DNA of 64,000 nucleotides from Thermosinus carboxydivorans Nor1 (GTDB lineage: Bacteria; Bacillota; Negativicutes; Sporomusales; Thermosinaceae), in assembly GCF_000169155.1 (NCBI RefSeq), contig NZ_AAWL01000001.1:62001-126000 (forward strand), in the 5' to 3' direction. A program made the translations under genes and the position numbers. The notes under the pieces were generated by a model. It had not been told where the DNA came from. It made no database searches and saw only the letters and a program-made list of their open reading frames with translations. The stretch's first letter is position 1; the number at the start of each line of letters is the position of its first letter. Shown piece by piece: positions 26,555 through 34,587 of this stretch.

Positions 26555-27713
26555 GATGGAAGAAGTGCGGGAGGCGTTGGCGCTGCTACTAGAGAACTAC
26601 TGGATTGTTCGGGAAGAAGCCCCGGAGCAGTATAATCTCATTCGCCGGCATGAGGCTCATTTGCGGCGCTATTTTTTGGAAAAATGCGGCTGGCGGTTGA
26701 TGGCGACACCGCAATTTTACAAGCTGGAAAAAATTCCGGCCCAGCCGGCGTCCTGGATGGGTATTCAAGAGTTTAGCCATCCCCGAGACTACGCGCTTTT
26801 GTGCTGTGTGTTAGCTTTTTTGGAAGAAAAAAGCGTAAATGAACAGTTTTTGCTCAGTGATTTGTGCGAAAGTTTGCTCGCGCTTTATCCGCACGAAGCG
26901 GACGAACGGCTCAATTGGGAAAGTTACGAGCATCGCCGGTCGCTGGTGCGGGCGCTTAAGTTCGCCGTGGAACGTGGCCTTGTCCGTCTGGTTGACGGCG
27001 ACAGCGAACAGTTCGCCCTGCGGGCGGAAAGCGAAGCACTGTATGAAGTGACGGTGCTGGCCCGCTATTTTCTGCGCTCATACCCCAAGGATCTCCATCA
27101 GTACAAGTCGTTGGCCGAACTGCAGTCAGCCGAGCTGTTTGACGACGAGGCGACAACGGGGCGCGGGCGGCGGGCCCGGGTTTACCGGCAGCTCTTGCTT
27201 ACGGCGGCGTACAATGCTGCCGACGCCCGGCCGGAAGATTTCCTCTATTTGCGGAATATGCACCGCCGGCTGCGGGACGAGCTGGAGAGCTATACGGGGC
27301 TGCAGTTTGAGCTCTATAAAGACTGTGTCCTACTCACTAGTCCGGAGCGGACGAACTGGTGCAAACAGATTTTCCCCTTTTATCAAAGCGGCCTCCACAC
27401 CGTTATTCTGCACTTGGCCAGTTTTTGCCGCGACCGCTGGCCGGCCGGCGAGGGTTGGCAGCAGAGCTTTAGCCCGGTAGCATTTGAGCGGCTGGTCGGC
27501 GAATGTCGTGAATGCTATGGCGCCGGGTGGACGAAGGAATATCGCACGGCAACTCTCAGCCGGCTGGCGGCGGAAGTGTTAGCCGAACTGGAGGGGTGGA
27601 ATATGGCGGCTTATGATCCGGAAACCGGCTTTATCACGCTCAGGCCGGCGCTGGCAAGGCTGGCCGGGCGTTATCCGGACGGCTGGCCGTCAAGGTCCGA
27701 GCCAGCAGACTAA
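26547..27713 (+). CDS. jetB: Wadjet JetB (DUF2398/TIGR02678 type, KITE-like)
   Basis: A protein of about 388 residues matching DUF2398: an N-terminal EEVREALALLLENYWIVREE, then QYNLIRRHEAHLRRYFLEKC and a GWRLMATPQFYKLEKIP block, which is the family's hallmark opening. A winged-helix region (LFAFLEEK-like helices, YEHRRSLVRALKFAVERGLV) follows. It would be the KITE-type partner that bridges JetA and the JetC heads. The start overlaps the jetA stop; GTG at 26547, GTG at 26538 and ATG at 26556 are all possible, and 26547 gives the best spacing to AGGTG. It is the second gene of the operon. Confidence 0.83.
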   Translation: MAEMEEVREALALLLENYWIVREEAPEQYNLIRRHEAHLRRYFLEKCGWRLMATPQFYKLEKIPAQPASWMGIQEFSHPRDYALLCCVLAFLEEKSVNEQFLLSDLCESLLALYPHEADERLNWESYEHRRSLVRALKFAVERGLVRLVDGDSEQFALRAESEALYEVTVLARYFLRSYPKDLHQYKSLAELQSAELFDDEATTGRGRRARVYRQLLLTAAYNAADARPEDFLYLRNMHRRLRDELESYTGLQFELYKDCVLLTSPERTNWCKQIFPFYQSGLHTVILHLASFCRDRWPAGEGWQQSFSPVAFERLVGECRECYGAGWTKEYRTATLSRLAAEVLAELEGWNMAAYDPETGFITLRPALARLAGRYPDGWPSRSEPAD

Positions 27714-27741
27714 ACAGCCGACCCTAAAGTGAGGGATGAAA

Positions 27742-30700
27742 ATGACAAGGCAAACCGCCCGGGAGCGGGACCAATGGCGCCTGAGTCGCGCCGGGCTAAT
27801 AAACTTCTGGTATTATGACGATGAAGAATTTCATTTTGCCGATGGCCGGCTGCTCTTGCGCGGCGCTAACGGCTCCGGCAAGTCGGTGACTATGCAGAGC
27901 CTGATTACCGTGCTGCTGGACGGGGTAAAGACACCTGACCGGCTAGACAGTTTTGGGTCGCGATCACGCCGGATGGAAGACTATCTTTTAGGGGAAAAAG
28001 AGCTGGTCAATCGCGATGAACGGACCGGCTATCTCTATCTTGAATACAAGCGCCGCGGCAGCGCGCAGTACCTGACCACTGGCATCGGACTGCAGGCCCG
28101 CCGCGGCAGCAGTCTCGACTTTTGGGGATTTGTCATCACCGATAACCGGCGGATTAGACATGATCTTTTGCTATACAAAGAGGAGATTAATCCCTTGGAC
28201 GGCACGGTCGAGCGCGTTCCTCTGACGCGGGCGGAGCTGGAAAGGGCAATTGGGTCCGGTGGGCAGGTGGTGCGCAGCCAGAAGGAGTATATGGAACTGG
28301 TAAACCGCCACATTTTTGGCTTTGCCTCGCTTGAGCAGTATGAGGAACTGATGAAATTGCTCATCCAGCTGCGCAGCCCGAAACTGTCCAAGGATTTTAA
28401 ACCCAGCGTAATTTACGATATATTGAACGAAGCGCTGCCGCCTTTGTCGGACGAGGAACTGCGCCCGTTGTCGGAAACGATCGAGAGTATGCAGCGCACC
28501 AAAGACCAGATTGAGCAGCTGGAACGGGACAAGCAGGCCCTCGATCGGTTGTGCCGGAACTATGACCTCTACAATACCTATGTGCTGGCGGAAAAGGCCG
28601 ATTTGGCCCACAAAGCAGAGCGGCGGCTTGCCAAACTGCAGCGCGAACAGGAAGAACTCCGCCAGCGGCTGGCGGAAGATGGCCGCCAATTGGTCGAGGC
28701 AAGACAGCGCCGGGAGGAGCTAAAGCGGGAAGAGACCGTACTGGCCCGAGAGCGCGAAGACCTGCAGCAGCACGATGCTTTTCGGGCCCAGCAGCAGAAA
28801 CAGCAGCACGAAACCCAGCTTAATCAGGTTACCGCACTGCAGCGGGACAAGGCGGCCAAACTGGCGGAAAAACAGCGGCGCGAACGGCAGGAACAGCACA
28901 AGTTGCGCGACTATGAGGCGAGGGCGGAGGAGTGCCGCGCTCGCCAGGAAGAACTGCTGCAAGATATGAACGATGCCGCCGGTCAGGCGGCTTTTGCCGA
29001 GCATAAAGCGCTAGCCGGCGCGTTGGCTGAAGGGAACGCCGCTTTTTCATTCGCCGCTTGGCGCCGGGCCGCCGGCAGCTATAGCGGCCGGTTGAGCGAA
29101 GTGCTGGGGCTGCTTCGGCGCCAGGCCGAGCTGCAGCTGCGCCGGCAGGAAATTGACAAAGAGCTGGGCGAGGAGCGCCGGGTGTTGGACGAATACCGCG
29201 CTGAATACCGTCGCCTGGAACAGCAGTTTAGCGAAGCCCGCGACCAGCTGCTTGCGGACCTGCATTATTGGCGGCAGCAGCATGGCCGGTGGCTGCCGCT
29301 CGCGCAGGACGAACTACGCGATGCGGCGCAAGCCATTCAGGGCTTGTACGAAACCCGGGCCTGGCCGGATGTGGAGGCCCCGCTGGCTGCCGCTTACGGC
29401 CGGCGCGTGCAGGTGATAAACCAGGAACTGGGTCTTATTAATGCCGAGCTAAAGGTACTGGAAGAAGAGGAGCGGGAGCTGACGGCCGCGCTGAATGACT
29501 GGCGCGCCCGGCGCGAGCCGGAACCGCCGCGGCTGAGCGACGCGCAGGCGGCACGGGCGCTATTGGCTGAACGCAATATTCCCTTTTTGCCGTTCTACGC
29601 CGCGGTTGAGTTCAACCCCGACGTTTCTCCGGACATGCGCGAACGGATCGAGGCCGCCCTCACCGATATGGGGCTTTTGGATGCGCTCATTGTGCCCCGG
29701 CAGCGGCGGCAGGACATTCCCCCGGACATTTACGGCGCCGTCATTCAGCCAGCGCCACAAATTATGGCGGTGACGCTGGCCGATTACCTTTATCCCACGC
29801 CGGTTGACGGCGTAGCGGTGACAGCCGCCGATATCGATGACGTACTCCGCAGCATTATCGTCGAAGATGTAAAGCTTTGGGGCGAAGCGGCGGAAGACGG
29901 CGCGGGCGCCGCTCTTGCCGCGAATGGCGCCTACTGCATCGGGCCGGTGACAGGCAGAGCTCCCCGCCGCCAGACGGCCATGTTTATTGGCCGGCAGGCG
30001 CGCGAGGCGTACCGGCGTCGGCAAATTGCCGCGCTGGAAGAACAGCTGGCGGCCCTGGCGCTTAAGCAGGAAGCGCTTTATGGACGGGCGGCCGAGCTGC
30101 AGGAAACGCTGGAGCGCGCCAGCCAGGCCAAGGCCAATTTTCCCGCCGATACGGCGCTTCGTGCTTTGCACCACGAGAAGCTGGCCGTGGCCGCCAATAT
30201 TTCGCGTCAGGAGCAGGCCGTTGAACGGGTGGACGCCCGGCTCCGCGCGGTTGTCCGCGACCTGCAGGAGCTGCGCGGTGCGCTTGCGCAGGCCAGCGCC
30301 GGCCTTGCGCTGCCGCTGCGGGAAGGGGACTATGCCGCGGCCGTGCAGGCAATGGCCGACTACCAGGCCAGTCTGCACGAGCTGGAATTATGTTGTCAGG
30401 ACTATACCAACCTTATGGCCAACGCCCGGAGGTGTCGGGAATTTTTGACCGATATCCGGCAGGAAGTGGATGACTTAAAAGGCGAGCTACTGGTTTTGGA
30501 CGGCCAGGCCGCCCAGCTGCGTCTGGCCATTGCCCACCTGGAAAGCCGTCTGCAGGAACTGGGTGCGGACGAACTCCAGGCGCGCATCCGCAACGTGGCC
30601 AGACGGCTGGACGAAATTCCGGCGGAAACGGCTGCGGTGATTGAGGCGATTGTCACCCTGCAGGCCAGTATCGAAACCGGCGAGCGGCGGCTGGCGCAGC

Positions 30701-31986
30701 TGACTGAGAGCTGTGCTTTCCTGGACCAGGTATGCCGGTGCTGGCAGCAGGCGGTGGAGGACGAGCTGAAATTGGGCCTTGTCTATCCTGGGGAGGGAAC
30801 GTGGCCGACGGTTTCGGCTATTATCCAGGAAAAAGGCGGTATCCTGAAACAGGATCGCCTGAACCGGACGACGGTCACCGGCCGCTTGAGCGAGTCTTTT
30901 TATGCCGAGAACAATGTGCTGATGGAATACCGGATGCAGCTTGAGCCGATGACGGCTGAGTCGTACGGGCTACCTGAGTTGCCGGCAGACGTTGATGACA
31001 GCGGCGAACTGGCGGGGGAACTGGACAGGCTGCGCGAGAAGCGGCAGCGCCAGGTCATTACCCTGGACTATGAAGGCCGCCGACTAAACCCGTATCAGCT
31101 CCGGGAAGCGCTGGACCGACAGCTTGACATGCTGCGGTTGGTGTTGTCCGAGAAGGACAAAGAATTATATGAAGAAGTCATCCTCAATAACATCGGTCGT
31201 CTCATCAACCGGCGGATTAACGCCGCCGAGCAATGGGTCGAGGATATGAACCGCTTGATGCGCCAGCGTGATACGTCCAGCGGTTTGAGGTTTAAGCTGG
31301 AATGGAAAGCCAGGCCGGCGGAGCAAGATGACGAGCTGGATACTGAGGAATTGGTGCGGCTCTTACATGCCGACCCGACAGCGCTGCGGGACGACGACCT
31401 CAGCAAAATCGAGCGCCATTTTAAGGCGCGGATTGAGCGGGCCAAGCAGGCCAGCGACGGCGGGGGGCAAGGGGCGGAAAGCGCCACGACCTTTCAGCAG
31501 GCAGTGCGGGAGGTGCTCGATTACCGCCGGTGGTTTCAGTTCCGGCTGTATTATGAGCAGGCCGGCCTGACGTGGCGGGAGCTGACCGACCGGGCATTCT
31601 TTAGATTTAGCGGCGGGGAAAAGGCGATGGCCATGTATATTCCGCTCTTTTCGGCTGTTTATTCGCGCTATCAGGAAGCGCGGTACGACGCTCCCTATAT
31701 TATCACTCTGGACGAAGCCTTTGCCGGCGTGGACGAAAACAATATCCGCGACATGTTTGCCTTGGTGGAACAGTTAGGCTTTAATTACATCATGAACTCG
31801 CAGGCGTTGTGGGGCGATTATGATGTGGTGCCGGCCCTGACGGTGTACGAGCTGGTCCGTCCCAAAAACAGCCCGTATGTGACGGTGGTGCGTTACCACT
31901 GGAACGGCCAAGCGCGGTCCTTAGCCGTAACCGGCGAGGACGATGGCGGCCTGTTCGAAGTGGCCGCAGCCACGCAAACAGATTAG
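27742..31986 (+). CDS. jetC: Wadjet JetC (SMC/MukB-like ATPase, TIGR02680 type)
   Basis: A 1414-residue SMC-like motor. Walker A is LLRGANGSGKSVTMQSL near residues 40-56. Long coiled coils run from about 245 to 600 and 740 to 1020 (dense Gln/Arg/Glu heptads), broken by a globular hinge-like region (about 600-740). The C-terminal head carries the ABC signature RFSGGEKAMAMYIPLFS and Walker B YIITLDEAFAGVDENN. ATG at 27742 is 7 nt after GTGAGGG. With JetA and JetB it would form the DNA-translocating complex that recognises plasmid-sized circles. Length fits TIGR02680 members (about 1350-1400). Confidence 0.9.
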   Translation: MTRQTARERDQWRLSRAGLINFWYYDDEEFHFADGRLLLRGANGSGKSVTMQSLITVLLDGVKTPDRLDSFGSRSRRMEDYLLGEKELVNRDERTGYLYLEYKRRGSAQYLTTGIGLQARRGSSLDFWGFVITDNRRIRHDLLLYKEEINPLDGTVERVPLTRAELERAIGSGGQVVRSQKEYMELVNRHIFGFASLEQYEELMKLLIQLRSPKLSKDFKPSVIYDILNEALPPLSDEELRPLSETIESMQRTKDQIEQLERDKQALDRLCRNYDLYNTYVLAEKADLAHKAERRLAKLQREQEELRQRLAEDGRQLVEARQRREELKREETVLAREREDLQQHDAFRAQQQKQQHETQLNQVTALQRDKAAKLAEKQRRERQEQHKLRDYEARAEECRARQEELLQDMNDAAGQAAFAEHKALAGALAEGNAAFSFAAWRRAAGSYSGRLSEVLGLLRRQAELQLRRQEIDKELGEERRVLDEYRAEYRRLEQQFSEARDQLLADLHYWRQQHGRWLPLAQDELRDAAQAIQGLYETRAWPDVEAPLAAAYGRRVQVINQELGLINAELKVLEEEERELTAALNDWRARREPEPPRLSDAQAARALLAERNIPFLPFYAAVEFNPDVSPDMRERIEAALTDMGLLDALIVPRQRRQDIPPDIYGAVIQPAPQIMAVTLADYLYPTPVDGVAVTAADIDDVLRSIIVEDVKLWGEAAEDGAGAALAANGAYCIGPVTGRAPRRQTAMFIGRQAREAYRRRQIAALEEQLAALALKQEALYGRAAELQETLERASQAKANFPADTALRALHHEKLAVAANISRQEQAVERVDARLRAVVRDLQELRGALAQASAGLALPLREGDYAAAVQAMADYQASLHELELCCQDYTNLMANARRCREFLTDIRQEVDDLKGELLVLDGQAAQLRLAIAHLESRLQELGADELQARIRNVARRLDEIPAETAAVIEAIVTLQASIETGERRLAQLTESCAFLDQVCRCWQQAVEDELKLGLVYPGEGTWPTVSAIIQEKGGILKQDRLNRTTVTGRLSESFYAENNVLMEYRMQLEPMTAESYGLPELPADVDDSGELAGELDRLREKRQRQVITLDYEGRRLNPYQLREALDRQLDMLRLVLSEKDKELYEEVILNNIGRLINRRINAAEQWVEDMNRLMRQRDTSSGLRFKLEWKARPAEQDDELDTEELVRLLHADPTALRDDDLSKIERHFKARIERAKQASDGGGQGAESATTFQQAVREVLDYRRWFQFRLYYEQAGLTWRELTDRAFFRFSGGEKAMAMYIPLFSAVYSRYQEARYDAPYIITLDEAFAGVDENNIRDMFALVEQLGFNYIMNSQALWGDYDVVPALTVYELVRPKNSPYVTVVRYHWNGQARSLAVTGEDDGGLFEVAAATQTD

Positions 31987-31995
31987 GGGGCGTTT

Positions 31996-33375
31996 ATGGA
32001 TCGGGAAGAACTATTGACAGCAGCGGCCGCTTATTTTGGCCGGCCGGGTTTTCACCGGCTGCTGGCGGGTTTGGCCGCTAAATATCGGAGTTTGAACCGG
32101 TTAGGGGGCGTGGTCGTACTAAACGACCCCACCGCTGAAGAACGGGCCGAACTGGAAGCATTGCTGCGCCGCCGCCTGGCGCCCGGGGCTATCCGTGTAT
32201 CGGCCCGGGAGTTTGCCGCCGCGCTGGCGGCGACCAAGTTTGGCGCCCTTGACCCGAAAGAAGTATTGGAAAGATGGTTGGGCAGCGAGCTAATCAGTAA
32301 CCAGGAACGCCGCCGGCGGCGCTGGCGGTGCAGGGCGATGCTCCTTGAGCGGCTAACGGCGCGGTTTCCTCACCCGTTTTGCCAAAAATGGCTGCAAGCG
32401 CTGCTGGCCAAAGAGACGAACATCCGGTGGGCGCCGGACGGCAATGTAGCGCCGGCGTTTGTCGCCGATTTGGAGCTGGCTTTGCAGGCCATCAGCCGGT
32501 TGCCGGACGAGTATCAGCGCCTGCCCGTATTTGCCCAAAAGGTGTGCGGCGACCCGCACGGGTTGGACAGCGACCGCGACGCAGGCAAGCTGTTTTTGGT
32601 GGCGTTGCGCTTTCTGCGAAACGAAGAAGCGAAGACCGGCCCGGATCCGGATCCGGATAACGACCGACCGCTGTCGTCAGCCGAGGAAGTGGGCGAGCTG
32701 TTATATCATTTCCGCTTGCTGCGCGATGATGTGCTTAATTTTGCCACCTGCTACGGTCTGGCCGCCTATGCCGGCGCGAGCGAACTCATCTACTGGCGGG
32801 CGGCGGCCGCGGCCGGCGCGCCCTTAAACATTCCCTTGCGCGAGCTTGTCCGGGTTACGGCAGTAAGGCCGCTCGCGGCGCCGGCCCGGCCTGATGATTT
32901 GTTTGACGTTTATCTGGTGGAAAACTCCGGGGTCTTTTCCGCTTTGCTTGACGCGGTCACAGCGGATAGAAACGCTGCGGCCGCGCCAACTGGCGCGGCG
33001 CGCCCGTTAGTCTGCCTGCACGGGCAGTTTAAGCTGGCTTCCTGGGCGCTGCTTGATCGCCTTATTGCCAGCGGTGCCGTTCTTCACTATTCCGGTGATT
33101 TCGACCCAGAAGGGCTGCAGATGGCTCAGAAACTATTATGCCGCTATCCCGGCCGGGTGCGCCTGTGGCGGATGACGCCCGCTGATTATGCGGCCGCCCG
33201 GCCGGCAGCGCCGCTGGACGAGCGGCGGCTGAAAAAGCTGGCCGCCGTGGACCATCCCGTACTGGCGCCGTTGGCAAAGTATATTGCCGCCCGGCGCCTG
33301 GCGGCGTATCAGGAAGGGATTTTGCCGCTTTTGGCAGCTGATTTAGCTTGCTTGGCATCAGGTGTTGGCGGGTAG
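31996..33375 (+). CDS. jetD: Wadjet JetD (DUF3323-DUF2399/TIGR02679 type nuclease)
   Basis: A 459-residue protein with a DUF3323-like N-terminal region and a C-terminal DUF2399 domain that adopts a TOPRIM-like fold. The acidic motif LHYSGDFDPEGLQMAQKL near residue 365 is the expected metal-binding Asp cluster, preceded by a conserved Glu in VYLVENSGVFSALL. JetD is the topoisomerase VI-like endonuclease that cleaves DNA trapped by JetABC. AGGGGG precedes the ATG, 9 nt after jetC. No clear terminator follows; a perfect 15-bp palindrome (TTTAGAATTTCTAAA) lies at 33406-33420. Confidence 0.87.
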   Translation: MDREELLTAAAAYFGRPGFHRLLAGLAAKYRSLNRLGGVVVLNDPTAEERAELEALLRRRLAPGAIRVSAREFAAALAATKFGALDPKEVLERWLGSELISNQERRRRRWRCRAMLLERLTARFPHPFCQKWLQALLAKETNIRWAPDGNVAPAFVADLELALQAISRLPDEYQRLPVFAQKVCGDPHGLDSDRDAGKLFLVALRFLRNEEAKTGPDPDPDNDRPLSSAEEVGELLYHFRLLRDDVLNFATCYGLAAYAGASELIYWRAAAAAGAPLNIPLRELVRVTAVRPLAAPARPDDLFDVYLVENSGVFSALLDAVTADRNAAAAPTGAARPLVCLHGQFKLASWALLDRLIASGAVLHYSGDFDPEGLQMAQKLLCRYPGRVRLWRMTPADYAAARPAAPLDERRLKKLAAVDHPVLAPLAKYIAARRLAAYQEGILPLLAADLACLASGVGG

Positions 33376-33436
33376 AGACCTTGGGTAGTGCATTTGCTAT
33401 TGCAATTTAGAATTTCTAAATATATTTAAAATATAC

Positions 33437-33465
33437 TTGTGTGTCATATCAATATGTGCTATAAT
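33437..33465 (+). promoter_or_regulatory. Promoter of glcT
   Basis: TTGTGT (33437-33442), a 17-bp spacer and TATAAT (33460-33465) with extended TGC. The start site would fall about 20 nt before the RAT. Confidence 0.7.
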
Positions 33466-33489
33466 TCAAACCAAAAGATTGATATATTC

Positions 33490-33518
33490 TGGCGTGTTAC
33501 GGTAACGGCATTAGCCAG
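33490..33518 (+). promoter_or_regulatory. Ribonucleic antiterminator (RAT) in the glcT leader
   Basis: TGGCGTGTTACGGTAACGGC followed by ATTAGCCAG resembles LicT/GlcT-type RAT sequences (GTGTTAC core, paired GGC/GCC ends). Its 3' end overlaps the 5' arm of the following terminator, so RAT folding and the terminator exclude each other. Confidence 0.65.
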
Positions 33519-33572
33519 TAAGAATAGTTGTTGTTGGTTTAGCCAATAATTATTCTTACTGGTTATTATTTT
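33515..33572 (+). terminator. Leader terminator controlling glcT
   Basis: CCAGTAAGAATA (33515-33526) pairs with TATTCTTACTGG (33551-33562), with inner TTGG/CCAA pairing, and is followed by TTATTATTTTT. GlcT bound to the RAT would disrupt it. Confidence 0.85.
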
Positions 33573-33592
33573 TGGCAGAGGGGGCTTAGCAA

Positions 33593-34444
33593 ATGGCTAT
33601 ATCTCAAGGCCCATTTACCGTGCAACGGACATTAAGCAATAATGCTGTCTTAGCCAAAACGGTCGAAGGAAACGATGTCATCCTTTTGGGTAAAGGCTTG
33701 GGATTTGGCCGCAAGGAAGGAGATTTATTAGTCAGCCCAAACTATGAAAAAATTTTTGTTGTTCCTGAAGGCGGTGAAAAGCAAGCTTTACATTTGATAG
33801 ACCAGCTTGATCCGGCCGTTATACAGATTACGGAAGAAATTATAAAGTTAGTGAAACTCAAACTGGGAGAAGTTTTACATTCCCGTATATATTTAGGATT
33901 GGCAGACCATATCAATTTCGCCTTAATTCGCCTTTCGCAAGGGATGGAGATTAAAAATCCTTTTATTTCTGAGATTGAAGTCATGTATCCAGAAGAGTTC
34001 AGTATTGCTAAGCAAGGGGCGAATTTGATTGCTGAAAGGCTAAACGTTACCATCCCGCGTGAGGAAATCGGGTTTATTGCCCTACACCTGCATGCGGCTA
34101 GACATAACCGACCTGTTGGCGAAAGTTTAAAATATTCGGAAATTATCAATCAGGTGGTAAACTACCTGGAGACTAAGGTGGGGCCGCTAAAAGAATGTGG
34201 GGGGCTTAGTTACGCACGGCTGCTTTCTCATTTACAGAGCTGTATTAACAGGTTGATAACCAATAAGACGATAGAAAATCCAATTATCGAGCAACTAAAG
34301 GAAAAGTTTGCGGAATCTTATCAGCTGGCCCGACAGGTGGGCGATATTATAGGGAAAGGTTTAGGAATAGAAGTTCCGGATGCCGAGATTGGATATTTAA
34401 CGATACACTTGGAACGGCTTCGGAGCCACAGTAGCGAGAACTAA
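33593..34444 (+). CDS. glcT: GlcT/LicT-type transcriptional antiterminator (BglG family)
   Basis: A 283-residue BglG-family antiterminator. An N-terminal co-antiterminator RNA-binding domain (1-60: QRTLSNNAVLAK, GKGLGFGRKEGD) precedes two PTS regulation domains with phosphorylatable His in LADHINFALIRL, LHLHAARHN, LLSHLQSC and LTIHLERL. It sits directly before the glucose EIICBA gene, which fits GlcT. PTS phosphorylation state would switch its binding to RAT hairpins. Unusually, it has a RAT and terminator in front of itself as well as in front of ptsG, so it probably controls its own synthesis. Confidence 0.92.
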   Translation: MAISQGPFTVQRTLSNNAVLAKTVEGNDVILLGKGLGFGRKEGDLLVSPNYEKIFVVPEGGEKQALHLIDQLDPAVIQITEEIIKLVKLKLGEVLHSRIYLGLADHINFALIRLSQGMEIKNPFISEIEVMYPEEFSIAKQGANLIAERLNVTIPREEIGFIALHLHAARHNRPVGESLKYSEIINQVVNYLETKVGPLKECGGLSYARLLSHLQSCINRLITNKTIENPIIEQLKEKFAESYQLARQVGDIIGKGLGIEVPDAEIGYLTIHLERLRSHSSEN

Positions 34445-34458
34445 ATAGGCGATAAGCA

Positions 34459-34486
34459 ACGTGTTACTGGTAAAGCAGGCATGAGT
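34459..34486 (+). promoter_or_regulatory. RAT in front of ptsG
   Basis: ACGTGTTACTGGTAAAGCAG followed by GCATGAGT closely resembles the Bacillus ptsG RAT bound by GlcT. It shares its last 8 bases with the 5' arm of the terminator that follows. Confidence 0.8.
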
Positions 34487-34529
34487 TGTTTCCCAAGGGA
34501 GAATTCCCTTGCGGCAACTCATGCTTTTT
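34479..34529 (+). terminator. Leader terminator controlling ptsG
   Basis: GCATGAGTTG (34479-34488) pairs with CAACTCATGC (34515-34524), with an inner AAGGGA/TCCCTT hairpin, followed by TTTTT. It is the off-state partner of the ptsG RAT. Confidence 0.88.
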
Positions 34530-34587
34530 CATTTTAGGTATGCGAGGTTTAATTTCCATTAAAACTACTAAAAGGAAGGGGAGAACG

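Noticed and set aside
24848-33592. Wadjet operon as housekeeping MukBEF or SbcCD
   Set aside because: Gene order, lengths and the fourth DUF2399-type nuclease with the DFDPEG motif fit Wadjet; MukBEF has no such nuclease and SbcCD has a different partner.
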